Shown piece by piece: positions 42,821 to 51,546 of a stretch of DNA of 64,000 nucleotides. The translations under genes and the position numbers were made by a program. The stretch is from Sphingopyxis fribergensis (GTDB lineage: Bacteria; Pseudomonadota; Alphaproteobacteria; Sphingomonadales; Sphingomonadaceae). The notes under the pieces are model-generated. The model searched no databases and had not been told where the DNA came from. It saw only the letters and a program-made list of their open reading frames with translations. The stretch spans positions 1,836,501 through 1,900,500 of the forward strand of contig NZ_CP009122.1 in NCBI RefSeq assembly GCF_000803645.1. Direction: 5' to 3'. The stretch's first letter is position 1. Each line of letters begins with the position of its first letter.

Positions 42821-44827
42821 TTATTCCATCTCCAAAATCACCGCATCGACGGCAAGGCTGTCGCCCTGTGCGGCGTTGACGGTCTTCACCGTCCCCGCCT
42901 TTTCGGCGCGCAGGATATTCTCCATCTTCATCGCCTCGACCGTCGCGAGTGGCTGACCGGCCTCGACCTTGTCGCCCGCGCCAACGTGCAGCGCGACGAG
43001 CAGGCCCGGCATCGGGCAGATGAGGAATTTCGACAGGTCGGGCGGGATCTTTTCGATCATATGCTGGGTCAATGACGCGATATGCCACGGCAGCACGCGC
43101 ACGTCGTGGATATGCCCGCGCGTCGTCATTTTCCAGCCGGTGCGTGTCTTCGCGACCTTTACCGCCAGTTCGGTGTCGTCGATCTCGGCGACGACAAGCC
43201 GGTCGCCCGGCGTATATTCGAGCGCGATGTCGATCCGGTCGCCCTCGACCTTGATATGCTTCTCGCCGATCTTGACCTTGTACGAGGCGCCGTCGATCGT
43301 CACCTGCCACTTGGCGGGCGGTTCGAGCCGGTCGCCAAGCTGGCCGTTGGTGCGCCGCGCGCGGTCGGCCTCGGCAGACGCCATGAAGCCGGCAATCGCC
43401 GCGAGCGCGCGCGTGACTGCCGCATCGGTCGGCGCGCCGTGGAACCCCTCGGGATATTCCTCGGCGATGAAGCCCGTCGTCAGTTCACCCGAGCGGAAGC
43501 GTGGGTGCTGCATGATGGCCGAGACGAAATCGATATTATGCCCCAGCCCCTCGATTTCGAAACGATCGAGCGCCGCGACCTGCAAATCGGCGGCTTCGTC
43601 ACGCGTTTCGCCCCACGTCACCAGCTTGGCGATCATCGGGTCGTAGAAGATCGACACTTCGCCGCCCTCCTCGACCCCCGCATCGACGCGCACACCATCG
43701 ACGCCGCGCTCATCGCCTTCCCATGCCGGAACGGGGGTGCGGTAGCGCACGAGCCGCCCGGTCGAGGGCAGGAAGCCGCGATACGGATCCTCGGCATAGA
43801 CGCGGTTCTCGATCGCCCAGCCGTCGATCTTGATGTCGTCCTGCGTCATCTCCAGCTTTTCGCCCGCGGCGACGCGGATCATCTGTTCGACCAAGTCGAT
43901 GCCGGTGATTGCCTCGGTCACCGGATGCTCGACCTGGAGGCGCGTGTTCATTTCGAGGAAGTAGAAGCTCTCGCCCGTCGGGTCGGCGCCCGACACGATC
44001 AATTCGACCGTGCCCGCGCTGTAATAGCCTACGGCGCGTGCCAATGCCACGCACTGCTCGCCCATTGCCTTGCGCATCTTTTCGGTCACGAACGGCGACG
44101 GCGCTTCCTCGACCACCTTCTGGTGGCGGCGCTGGATGCTGCATTCGCGTTCGTTGAGGTAGAGGATGTTGCCGTGCTGGTCGCCCAGGATCTGGATCTC
44201 GATATGGCGTGGGTTGAGGATGAATTTCTCGATAAACACCCGGTCGTCGCCAAAGCTGTTGAGCCCCTCACGCTTGGTCGCCTCAAACCCTTCGCGCACA
44301 TCCTTTTCGTCATAGGCGAGGCGCATGCCCTTGCCGCCGCCGCCCGCCGAGGCTTTCATCATCACCGGATAGCCGATCTCGTTCGAAATCCGCACCGCGT
44401 GTTCGGTGTCGTCGATCTCGCCGACGAAGCCGGGGACGACGTTGACGCCGGCTTCCTTGGCGAGCTTCTTCGACTCGATCTTGTCGCCCATTGCGGCGAT
44501 CGCGTTCACCGGCGGGCCGATGAAGGCGATGTTTTCCTTGGCGAGCGCCTCGGCAAAGCTGGTGCGCTCCGACAGGAAACCATAGCCCGGATGCACCGCC
44601 TCGGCGCCCGTTTGCTTGCACGCGGCGATTATCTTGTCGGCGATCAGATAGGATTCGGACGCGGGCGACGGGCCGATATGCACCGCCTCGTCAGCCATCT
44701 GGACGAACGGCGCGCGTGCGTCCGCGTCCGAATAGATGGCGACGGTCGCGATGCCCATGCGGCGCGCGGTCTTGATAACGCGGCAGGCGATTTCGCCGCG
44801 ATTGGCGATCAGGATTTTCTTGAACAT
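42821..44827 (-). CDS. pccA: Propionyl-CoA carboxylase alpha (biotin carboxylase/biotin carrier) subunit
   Basis: 668-residue biotin-dependent subunit. The biotin carboxylase domain (1-445) starts FKKILIANRGEIACRV, with ATP-grasp GGGGKGMRLAYDE near 163, and catalytic region EMNTRLQVEHPVTE near 287. A BT interaction domain follows (about 480-590), and the C-terminal carrier domain has the biotinylated Lys in VEAMKMEN near 635. Carboxylates biotin for PccB to convert propionyl-CoA to methylmalonyl-CoA. Overlapping ATGs at 44830 and 44827 both overlap the stop of the small membrane gene; the second gives the usual MFKKIL start. Confidence 0.95.
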   Translation of the reverse strand: MFKKILIANRGEIACRVIKTARRMGIATVAIYSDADARAPFVQMADEAVHIGPSPASESYLIADKIIAACKQTGAEAVHPGYGFLSERTSFAEALAKENIAFIGPPVNAIAAMGDKIESKKLAKEAGVNVVPGFVGEIDDTEHAVRISNEIGYPVMMKASAGGGGKGMRLAYDEKDVREGFEATKREGLNSFGDDRVFIEKFILNPRHIEIQILGDQHGNILYLNERECSIQRRHQKVVEEAPSPFVTEKMRKAMGEQCVALARAVGYYSAGTVELIVSGADPTGESFYFLEMNTRLQVEHPVTEAITGIDLVEQMIRVAAGEKLEMTQDDIKIDGWAIENRVYAEDPYRGFLPSTGRLVRYRTPVPAWEGDERGVDGVRVDAGVEEGGEVSIFYDPMIAKLVTWGETRDEAADLQVAALDRFEIEGLGHNIDFVSAIMQHPRFRSGELTTGFIAEEYPEGFHGAPTDAAVTRALAAIAGFMASAEADRARRTNGQLGDRLEPPAKWQVTIDGASYKVKIGEKHIKVEGDRIDIALEYTPGDRLVVAEIDDTELAVKVAKTRTGWKMTTRGHIHDVRVLPWHIASLTQHMIEKIPPDLSKFLICPMPGLLVALHVGAGDKVEAGQPLATVEAMKMENILRAEKAGTVKTVNAAQGDSLAVDAVILEME

Positions 44828-45036
44828 CATTTGCTCCAGCGCCGCAGCGCCCAAATTGACAGGAATATTCCAGCGAGGGTTATCGAAAGTCCGCCTAGAG
44901 GTGCCCAACGTGAATCCAGCCCCGCCGCTTCCGATCCAATCACGATCGCGCCGGTGCCAAAGTAGAAGCCAACCGAAAGCCAAAAGGCGATCGCCAGCAG
45001 TGCCAGTAGCGATGACGTGACGCGCTTGGCGCTCAC
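44827..45036 (-). CDS. Hypothetical two-helix membrane protein (69 aa) between bioB and pccA
   Basis: I do not recognise this protein. Two hydrophobic segments (about residues 8-30 and 47-64) flank a loop with [15 protein letters not shown], and the tail ends ALRRWSK. The GTG start overlaps the bioB stop (GTGA at 45033-45036) and its own stop lies within the ATGATG of pccA, so it is stitched to both neighbours. Base composition is a little lower in GC than the neighbours. Confidence 0.72.
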   Translation of the reverse strand: MSAKRVTSSLLALLAIAFWLSVGFYFGTGAIVIGSEAAGLDSRWAPLGGLSITLAGIFLSIWALRRWSK

Positions 45037-46151
45037 TCAGCCGCCTCCATCCGCATCGGCTCTTCGCTCTCCATCGGACGCAGCCCGAGCTTCGCGAACA
45101 GCGCCGCGTCGGCATTGTCGCCCGCATTTGCGGTCGTCAGCAGCTTGTCGCCGGTGAAGATGCTGTTCGCGCCCGCCATGAAGCACAAAGCCTGCGTCGC
45201 CTCCGACATGCTCTCGCGGCCTGCCGACAGGCGCACCATCGATTTCGGCATGGTGATGCGCGCGACCGCGATCGTGCGGACGAACTCGATGTCGTCGATC
45301 TTCGCCAACGGCGTGTCGGCGAGCATGTCGCCGAGCACGGTCCCCTTCACCGGCACCAGCGCGTTGATCGGCACGCTGCCCGGATGTTCGGGCAGGGTCG
45401 CGAGCGCGTGGATGAAGCCGACGCGGTCGGCGCGCGTTTCGCCCATTCCGACGATGCCGCCGCTGCACACGTTGATGCCCGCGCTGCGCACTTCCTCCAG
45501 CGTGTCGAGCCGCTCCTGAAAGGTCCGCGTCGTGATGACATTGCCGTAATTTTCCGGCGAGGTGTCGATGTTGTGGTTGTAATAATCGAGCCCCGCGACC
45601 GCGAGCGTCTGTGCCTGCTCCTTGCTGAGCATCCCCAGCGTCATGCAGGTTTCCATGCCCATCGCGCGCACGCCCTCGACCATCTCGACGATCGCGGGCA
45701 TGTCGCGGTCCTTGGGGTTCCGCCAGGCAGCGCCCATGCAGAAACGCTTCGACCCCGCATCCTTCGCCTGCGCCGCGGCCTGCAACACCGCGCGGACGTC
45801 CATCAGCTTGGTGGCTTTGAGGCCGCTGTCGGCGCTTTTCGACTGCGAGCAATAGCCGCAATCCTCGACGCAGCCGCCGGTCTTGATCGACAGCAAGGTG
45901 CAAAGCTGCACCTCGCCGCGCGCGTGGTGGCGGCGATGGACGCCCTGCGCTTCCCACATCAGTTCGTCGAACGGCAGGTCGAACAGGGTGGCGATTTCGT
46001 CGCGGGTCCAGTCGCGGCGACACTCGTCACCGCGCCCCTGCGAAGGCAGGGGCCCATCACCTGCGCGTGCGGCAAAAGCAGCGCCATCTTGAGAGACCTC
46101 GTGATGGGCCCCTGCCTTCGCAGGGGCACGGGTGGTTTGAATATTACTCAC
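45033..46151 (-). CDS. bioB: Biotin synthase with repeat-derived N-terminal extension
   Basis: 372-residue radical SAM enzyme that inserts sulfur into dethiobiotin. The radical SAM cysteines are C94, C98 and C101 ([10 protein letters not shown]), and the [2Fe-2S] ligands are in the usual places (KRFCMGAAW near 137, METCMTLG near 167, [12 protein letters not shown] near 227). The GTG start overlaps the mutase stop (GTGA, 46148-46151) with GGAG 7 bases upstream. Compared with E. coli BioB (W7 aligns with W48 here) the N-terminus is about 41 residues longer, and residues 9-40 are encoded by a palindromic repeat. No later in-frame start precedes the conserved [11 protein letters not shown], so the repeat must be translated. 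Confidence 0.92.
   Translation of the reverse strand: MSNIQTTRAPAKAGAHHEVSQDGAAFAARAGDGPLPSQGRGDECRRDWTRDEIATLFDLPFDELMWEAQGVHRRHHARGEVQLCTLLSIKTGGCVEDCGYCSQSKSADSGLKATKLMDVRAVLQAAAQAKDAGSKRFCMGAAWRNPKDRDMPAIVEMVEGVRAMGMETCMTLGMLSKEQAQTLAVAGLDYYNHNIDTSPENYGNVITTRTFQERLDTLEEVRSAGINVCSGGIVGMGETRADRVGFIHALATLPEHPGSVPINALVPVKGTVLGDMLADTPLAKIDDIEFVRTIAVARITMPKSMVRLSAGRESMSEATQALCFMAGANSIFTGDKLLTTANAGDNADAALFAKLGLRPMESEEPMRMEAAE
46034..46127. repeat. 27-bp perfect inverted repeat inside bioB
   Basis: Arms 46034-46060 and 46101-46127 are exact inverted copies of 27 bp, 40 bp apart, each containing an internal stem GCCCCTGC/GCAGGGGC. On the bioB strand it encodes residues 9-40, visible as [10 protein letters not shown] at one arm and DGPLPSQGR at the other. 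The element looks like a mobile REP-type repeat common in sphingomonads (family membership from memory) that landed in a coding frame. Confidence 0.9.
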
Positions 46152-48295
46152 GCAGCTTCTCCAATCGGCGGCATATTATGCCCCAGCAAGCGCAGCACGT
46201 CGGCTGCACACTCAACAACATTCGACCCCGGCCCATAAATTCCCTGCACCCCTGCGTCGCGCAGATATTGATAATCCTGCGGCGGGATGACGCCGCCCGC
46301 GATCACCTTGACGTCCCCGCGCCCCGCTTCCTTCAGCTTGTGGATAAGTTCGGGGATAAGTGTCTTGTGTCCCGCCGCGAGGCTGGAGGCGCCGACGACA
46401 TCGACCTCGTTTTCGAGCGCTAGCACGACGGTTTCCTCGGGGGTCTGGAACAAAGGCCCCGACACGACATCGAAGCCCATGTCGCCGAACGCCGAGGCGA
46501 TGACGTTGGCGCCGCGGTCGTGGCCGTCCTGTCCCATCTTGGCGACGAGCAATTTCGGTTTGCGCCCCATGCGGCGTTCGACCGCCTTCACGCCTTCGAG
46601 CACCTGGCTCCAGCGGTCGTCGCCTTCATAGGGCGCGGCATAAACGCCCTTCACCGGGGTCGGCTGGGTGGCATAACGCTGGAAACTTTCCTCCATCGCC
46701 GCCGAAATTTCGCCGAGGGTCGCGCGGGCGCGGGCGGCTTCGACCGCATGCGCGAGGAGATTGTTCTCGATCGACTGCTCGCCCGCAGCGGCATCGCGCA
46801 GCGCCTTCAGCGCCGCCTGGCAGGCCGCCTCGTCGCGGCTCGCCTTCATCTTGTTGATCCGCGCGATCTGCCCTTCGCGCACCTTGGCATTGTCGACCTC
46901 GAGCGTTTCGAGCAGGTCTTCGTCCTTGAGGCGATATTTGTTCACCCCGACGATCACATCGTCGCCGCGGTCGACGCGCGCTTGTCGCGCCGCCGCCGCC
47001 GTCTCGATCATCGCCTTGGGCCACCCCGCGGCGACGGCTTTCGCCATCCCGCCTTCCTTCTCGACGCGCTCGATAATCTCCCACGCCTTGTCGACCAGCT
47101 CCTGCGTCAGCGCCTCGACATAATAGGAGCCGCCGAGCGGATCGACGACCTTGGTCATCCCGGTTTCTTCCTGGATGACGATCTGCGTGTTGCGTGCGAT
47201 GCGGGCGGAGAAATCGGTCGGCAGCGCGATCGCCTCGTCGAGCGCGTTGGTGTGCAGCGACTGCGTCCCGCCGAGCATCGCCGCCATCGCCTCGATCGTC
47301 GTGCGCATCACATTGTTGTACGGGTCCTGCTCGGTCAGCGACACGCCCGACGTCTGGCAATGCGTGCGCAGCATCTTGCTGCGCTCGTCCTTCGCGCCAA
47401 GGTTAGTCATCACGCGGTGCCACAACACGCGCGCGGCGCGGAGCTTCGCAATCTCCATGAAGAAGTTCATGCCGATCGCGAAAAAGAAGCTCAGGCGCCC
47501 GGCAAACTTGTCGATGTCGAGGCCCGACGCGACGCCGTAGCGCACATATTCGGCGCCATCCGCAATGGTGAAGGCCAGCTCCTGCACCTGCGTCGCGCCG
47601 GCTTCCTGCATATGGTAGCCGGAGATCGAGATGCTGTTGAACTTCGGCATCTCGCGCGATGTGTAGCCGAAAATGTCGCTGATGATCCGCATGCTCGGTT
47701 CGGGCGGATAGATATAGGTGTTGCGGACCATGAACTCCTTGAGGATGTCGTTCTGGATGGTCCCGTCGAGCAGCTTGCGATCGACCCCCTGCTCCTCGCC
47801 CGCGACGATGAAGAAGGCGAGGATGGGGATCACCGCGCCGTTCATCGTCATCGAAACCGACATCTGGTCAAGCGGGATGCCGTCGAACAGGATCTTCATA
47901 TCCTCGACGCTGTCGATCGCGACCCCCGCCTTGCCGACGTCGCCGACGACGCGCGGATGGTCGCTGTCATAACCGCGGTGCGTGGCGAGATCGAAAGCGA
48001 CGGAGAGACCTTTCTGGCCCGCGGCGAGGTTGCGGCGATAGAAGGCGTTCGATTCCTCGGCGGTCGAGAAGCCTGCATATTGCCGGATCGTCCACGGCCG
48101 CCCCGCGTACATCGATGCGCGCACGCCGCGGGTGAAGGGCGCGAAGCCGGGCAGGCCGGGGTCTTCGCGCACGTCCTCGGCCGTGTAGAGCGGCTTGACG
48201 GCAATCCCCTCGGGCGTGTGCCAGGTTAGGTCCTTGCCCTTTACTTCCTTCTCGGCGGCGGCGGCCCATTGGTCGAGGGTCGGTTTGTCGGTCAT
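46148..48295 (-). CDS. scpA: Methylmalonyl-CoA mutase, single-chain
   Basis: 715-residue adenosylcobalamin enzyme converting methylmalonyl-CoA to succinyl-CoA. The N-terminal TIM barrel has [23 protein letters not shown] (core [13 protein letters not shown] near 75) with the CoA and active-site residues; the C-terminal B12 domain (about 580-715) has the base-off signature [12 protein letters not shown], with the cobalt-ligating His near residue 604. Length matches the large catalytic chain of homodimeric forms. Downstream of mce after a repeat-filled gap of 200 bp, coupled to bioB. Confidence 0.95.
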   Translation of the reverse strand: MTDKPTLDQWAAAAEKEVKGKDLTWHTPEGIAVKPLYTAEDVREDPGLPGFAPFTRGVRASMYAGRPWTIRQYAGFSTAEESNAFYRRNLAAGQKGLSVAFDLATHRGYDSDHPRVVGDVGKAGVAIDSVEDMKILFDGIPLDQMSVSMTMNGAVIPILAFFIVAGEEQGVDRKLLDGTIQNDILKEFMVRNTYIYPPEPSMRIISDIFGYTSREMPKFNSISISGYHMQEAGATQVQELAFTIADGAEYVRYGVASGLDIDKFAGRLSFFFAIGMNFFMEIAKLRAARVLWHRVMTNLGAKDERSKMLRTHCQTSGVSLTEQDPYNNVMRTTIEAMAAMLGGTQSLHTNALDEAIALPTDFSARIARNTQIVIQEETGMTKVVDPLGGSYYVEALTQELVDKAWEIIERVEKEGGMAKAVAAGWPKAMIETAAAARQARVDRGDDVIVGVNKYRLKDEDLLETLEVDNAKVREGQIARINKMKASRDEAACQAALKALRDAAAGEQSIENNLLAHAVEAARARATLGEISAAMEESFQRYATQPTPVKGVYAAPYEGDDRWSQVLEGVKAVERRMGRKPKLLVAKMGQDGHDRGANVIASAFGDMGFDVVSGPLFQTPEETVVLALENEVDVVGASSLAAGHKTLIPELIHKLKEAGRGDVKVIAGGVIPPQDYQYLRDAGVQGIYGPGSNVVECAADVLRLLGHNMPPIGEAA

Positions 48296-48315
48296 ATGCA
48301 GTCTCGTTCCTAACT

Positions 48316-48493
48316 CCCCTCTCCCCTTGAGGGAGAGGGTTGCGCAGACTTGGCAGCTTGCTGCCTAGTCGAAGCTGGGTGAGGGGTATGCGGTCCAACG
48401 GACCGCGCGAGCTTAGCTCGCAACCCCTCATCCAAGTCCGGCTAGCCAGCAAGCTGGCAAGCCTCCCTATCCTTCTCCCTCAAGGGGAGAAGG
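48316..48493. repeat. Large imperfect palindrome between mce and the mutase gene
   Basis: The left half (48316-48400) and the complement of the right half (about 48405-48493) share CTCCCCTTGAGGGAGA, then CAGCTTGCTG and TGAGGGG in the same order, giving an imperfect inverted repeat of about 85 bp per arm. It fills the operon gap. MITE-like in architecture, no transposase nearby. It could attenuate or stabilise the operon mRNA. Confidence 0.75.
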
Positions 48494-48495
48494 TC

Positions 48496-48933
48496 TCAAT
48501 GCCCCTTCGGCGTCTCCATAATCTCGGTCAGCACTCCGCCCATATCCTTGGGGTGCAGGAAGAAGATCAACGTCCCATGCGCCCCGATCCGCGGTTCCCC
48601 CAGCACCCGCTTGCCCATCGCCTCGAACGCGGCCTTGGCGGCATGGATGTCGGGAACCTCGTAGCACATATGATGCTGCCCACCCGCCGGGTTCTTCTCC
48701 AGAAACCCCGCAATCGAGGTGTTGCCCGGCAACGGCTCGACCAGCTCGATCTGCGTCCCGTTCAGCGCGCCGTCCGCACCAGGCGTATCGACAAAACACA
48801 CCTTCACCCCCTGTTCGGGCAGGTCGAACGGCGCATGGATCTTCGTCGCGCCCATCACGTCGCGATAAAAGACGATGCTGTCAGCGATCGACGGCGTCGC
48901 AACGCCGATATGGTTGAGACGACCCAGTTTCAT
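48496..48933 (-). CDS. mce: Methylmalonyl-CoA epimerase
   Basis: 145-residue vicinal-oxygen-chelate enzyme that interconverts the 2S and 2R epimers of methylmalonyl-CoA. Metal-binding His and Glu are seen in LNHIGVATPS near residue 7, GQHHMCYEVPD near 86-96 and the terminal TEIME near 138. Length is typical. The ATG overlaps the stop of the orphan membrane gene upstream (ATGA at 48930-48933), so it depends on translation through that gene. Confidence 0.95.
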   Translation of the reverse strand: MKLGRLNHIGVATPSIADSIVFYRDVMGATKIHAPFDLPEQGVKVCFVDTPGADGALNGTQIELVEPLPGNTSIAGFLEKNPAGGQHHMCYEVPDIHAAKAAFEAMGKRVLGEPRIGAHGTLIFFLHPKDMGGVLTEIMETPKGH

Positions 48934-49784
48934 CGGAACCTTGCAAACCTCGCAAATCTTAACGCCAATACACTGTCATTATGCAACGCTTGTCGTACCG
49001 CTTTCGGAGGATTCCCGAAAAATGAAACCGCGATCATCAGAAAGACCAGCGTTCCCACGAGAGCGACCACGATTCCGGCCGGCACTGCAATCCAAGCGAG
49101 AACTGTCGGGATAGCAAATCCGTCTATTGCGCTGTTGAGATCGTCTATTCCGGGGCTGTCTAAAATCGATGCAAGCCCTCCAATGATTAGGCCACTCCCG
49201 AATCCAAGGTAGAGAAATCCTCCAAAAACGAGAAACAATCTATCAATCCAACCGCTGGCGAAAGGGCTACTAATGTAGATTGCCCCTCGAGGGATCCGGG
49301 CGACATGCGCCGAAATTTTTGGCCTATGTGTTTTTGACAATTCGGCATCTTGGTCACTGAGGCGCCCGTAGCATGTGAGAAGAAGGTAATCCCCCGAATC
49401 TAAGATTTGGATGTCAGATATCTTTATCTGATTGGGTCCAAATGTAATTGATCCACCTACGACATCACGCGACGTTTTAGATGCCTCAGCTTTCAAAATT
49501 TCGCTTTCCGAAAAACTGATTTCTATCGCATTTTCTTCAATGAAGTCAGCAGAGCGAATTGGACGATTTCCAGAGTTCCATATTCCAATCTTCCATTCGA
49601 CCAAATTGTCAATTTTCTCACCATCCAAGAAGGTTTCGACCCCGCTTGGATATTTCCCTCTAATCGGATCAAGTACTTTTCGTCTTGAATAGGCCCACTT
49701 TAGTGCCATTCTTTCTGTAAAGTATCGAGTAACCAAAACGGCAATCGCAATCGAAATGATTGACGTTAAGATTATTTCAGACAA
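48930..49784 (-). CDS. Orphan membrane protein (284 aa) inside the pcc operon
   Basis: I do not recognise this protein. An N-terminal membrane segment (about residues 3-19) is followed by a soluble region of about 160 residues (beta-rich, with GIWNSGNRPIRSADF and ISDIQILDSGDYLLL) and then two strongly hydrophobic segments (about 187-208 and 228-256). The layout suggests a protein with a large domain on one side of the inner membrane. The gene is visibly AT-richer than its neighbours, suggesting transfer, yet it lies 12 bp after pccB and its stop overlaps mce, so it is in the transcript. Confidence 0.75.
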   Translation of the reverse strand: MSEIILTSIISIAIAVLVTRYFTERMALKWAYSRRKVLDPIRGKYPSGVETFLDGEKIDNLVEWKIGIWNSGNRPIRSADFIEENAIEISFSESEILKAEASKTSRDVVGGSITFGPNQIKISDIQILDSGDYLLLTCYGRLSDQDAELSKTHRPKISAHVARIPRGAIYISSPFASGWIDRLFLVFGGFLYLGFGSGLIIGGLASILDSPGIDDLNSAIDGFAIPTVLAWIAVPAGIVVALVGTLVFLMIAVSFFGNPPKAVRQALHNDSVLALRFARFARFR

Positions 49785-49796
49785 ACGTCGATCTCC

Positions 49797-51329
49797 TCAC
49801 AGCGGAATATTGTCATGCTTCTTCCACGGGTTCTCCAACTGCTTGTTCCGCAGCTTCCGTAGCCCCAACGCAATCCGCTTGCGCGTATTATGCGGGTGGA
49901 TAACCTCGTCGATATACCCCCGCGACGCCGCGACGAACGGGTTCGCGAAGCGATCCTCATATTCCTTGGTTCGCTGCGCGATCTTCTCGGGATCGCCGAT
50001 GTCGCTGCGAAAGATGATCTCGACCGCGCCCTTCGCTCCCATCACCGCTATCTCGGCGGTCGGCCACGCGTAGTTGAGATCGCCGCGCAGATGCTTTGAC
50101 GCCATCACGTCATAGGCGCCGCCATAGGCCTTGCGCGTGATCACCGTGATCTTCGGCACCGTCGCCTCGGCATAGGCGAACAGCAGCTTCGCGCCATGCT
50201 TGATGATGCCGTTGAACTCCTGCGCGGTGCCGGGCAGGAAGCCGGGGACGTCGACGAAGGTGATGATCGGAATTTCGAACGCGTCGCAGAAACGCACGAA
50301 GCGCGCCGCTTTTTTCGACGAATTGATGTCGAGCACCCCGGCGAGCACCAACGGCTGGTTCGCGACGATGCCGATGGTGCGGCCCTCAATGCGGCCGAAG
50401 CCGCAGATAATGTTGCCCGCATGCGCCGGCTGCACCTCGAAGAAATCGCCCTCGTCGACGGTCTTCCGGATCAGTTCGTGCATGTCATATGGCTGGTTCG
50501 CGTTCGGCGGGATCAGCGTGTCGAGGCTGGGTTCGGCGCGGTCGAACGGGTCGCTCGTCGGGCGCACCGGAACGCCGCTGCGGTTATTCTCAGGCAGATA
50601 GTCGAAGAAATCGCGCGTCGCGAGCAGTGCCTCGATGTCATTCTCGAACGCAATGTCGGCGACCGAGCTTTTGGTCGTGTGGGTGATTGCGCCGCCGAGT
50701 TCTTCCTGCGTCACCACCTCGTTGGTCACCGTTTTGACGACATCGGGGCCGGTGACGAACATATAGGAGGAGTCCTTCACCATGAAGATGAAGTCGGTCA
50801 TCGCGGGCGAGTAAACCGCGCCGCCCGCGCATGGCCCCATGATCAGGCTGATCTGCGGCACCACCCCCGACGCCAGCACATTGCGCTGGAACACCTCGGC
50901 ATAGCCGCCCAGCGACGCGACCCCCTCCTGAATGCGCGCGCCGCCGCTGTCGTTCAGCCCGATGATCGGCGCGCCGACCTTCATCGCATTGTCCATGACT
51001 TTCATCATCTTCTGCGCGTGACGCTCGGACAGCGACCCGCCAAAGACGGTAAAATCCTGGCTGAACACATAGACGAGGCGACCGTTGATCGTACCCGATC
51101 CGGTGACGATGCCGTCGCCGGGAATGATCTGATCCTGCATCCCGAAATCGGTGCAATTATGCTCGACATAGGTGTCGAGCTCTTCGAACGAACCTTCGTC
51201 GAGCAGCACATCGAGCCGCTCGCGCGCGGTCAGCTTGCCTTTGCTGTGCTGCGCATCGATGCGTTTTTGCCCGCCGCCCAGGGCAGCGGCGGCCCGGCGG
51301 CGTTCCATTTCGGCGATATTGGCGGACAC
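49797..51329 (-). CDS. pccB: Propionyl-CoA carboxylase beta (carboxyltransferase) subunit
   Basis: 510-residue carboxyltransferase that moves CO2 from biotin on PccA to propionyl-CoA. The N-half oxyanion site is in [20 protein letters not shown] near residue 125 and the C-half site in [14 protein letters not shown] near 395, with [13 protein letters not shown] near 430. I chose the GTG at 51329 ([15 protein letters not shown]) because GGAG lies 7 bases upstream and the length matches PccB; the longer reading to 51401 runs into the operator cluster. First gene of the methylmalonyl-CoA operon, divergent from the PccR-like regulator. Confidence 0.94.
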   Translation of the reverse strand: MSANIAEMERRRAAAALGGGQKRIDAQHSKGKLTARERLDVLLDEGSFEELDTYVEHNCTDFGMQDQIIPGDGIVTGSGTINGRLVYVFSQDFTVFGGSLSERHAQKMMKVMDNAMKVGAPIIGLNDSGGARIQEGVASLGGYAEVFQRNVLASGVVPQISLIMGPCAGGAVYSPAMTDFIFMVKDSSYMFVTGPDVVKTVTNEVVTQEELGGAITHTTKSSVADIAFENDIEALLATRDFFDYLPENNRSGVPVRPTSDPFDRAEPSLDTLIPPNANQPYDMHELIRKTVDEGDFFEVQPAHAGNIICGFGRIEGRTIGIVANQPLVLAGVLDINSSKKAARFVRFCDAFEIPIITFVDVPGFLPGTAQEFNGIIKHGAKLLFAYAEATVPKITVITRKAYGGAYDVMASKHLRGDLNYAWPTAEIAVMGAKGAVEIIFRSDIGDPEKIAQRTKEYEDRFANPFVAASRGYIDEVIHPHNTRKRIALGLRKLRNKQLENPWKKHDNIPL

Positions 51330-51383
51330 TCGGGATCTCCATCGAAGCGGGAAAGCGTCGTTTGCCTGCTCGTCGCCCCAGAA

Positions 51384-51434
51384 GCAAATGTGAATTTGCA
51401 AAATTGCAAAGTGACATTTTGCAAATTTTATTTG
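51384..51434. promoter_or_regulatory. Cluster of TTTGCAAA-type sites, candidate PccR operator
   Basis: Between the divergent pccB and regulator genes lie TTTGCAAA at 51395-51402, ATTGCAAA at 51403-51410 and TTTGCAAA at 51418-51425, plus GCAAAT-N4-ATTTGC at 51384-51399 and CAAAT-N3-ATTTG at 51422-51434. From memory, PccR of Rhodobacter sphaeroides binds paired TTTGCAAA motifs with a 4-bp spacer upstream of pccB. The units match; the spacing here differs (8 and 15 bp between unit starts). The region is AT-rich against a GC-rich background. Confidence 0.75.
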
Positions 51435-51546
51435 GGGTGTATAGGCGTTTCAATCGTTTGGGATGGGTCGGGGCGCAATCACAAAGTTTTACGTCTCAAA
51501 AACCGATTGCGTCTCGGCACCTCAATAAATCCAAGGAACGCACGCG

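Noticed and set aside
46000..48500. Cobalamin riboswitch upstream of the mutase gene
   Set aside because: The gap before the mutase holds only the palindromic repeat; I see no B12-box-like conserved core.
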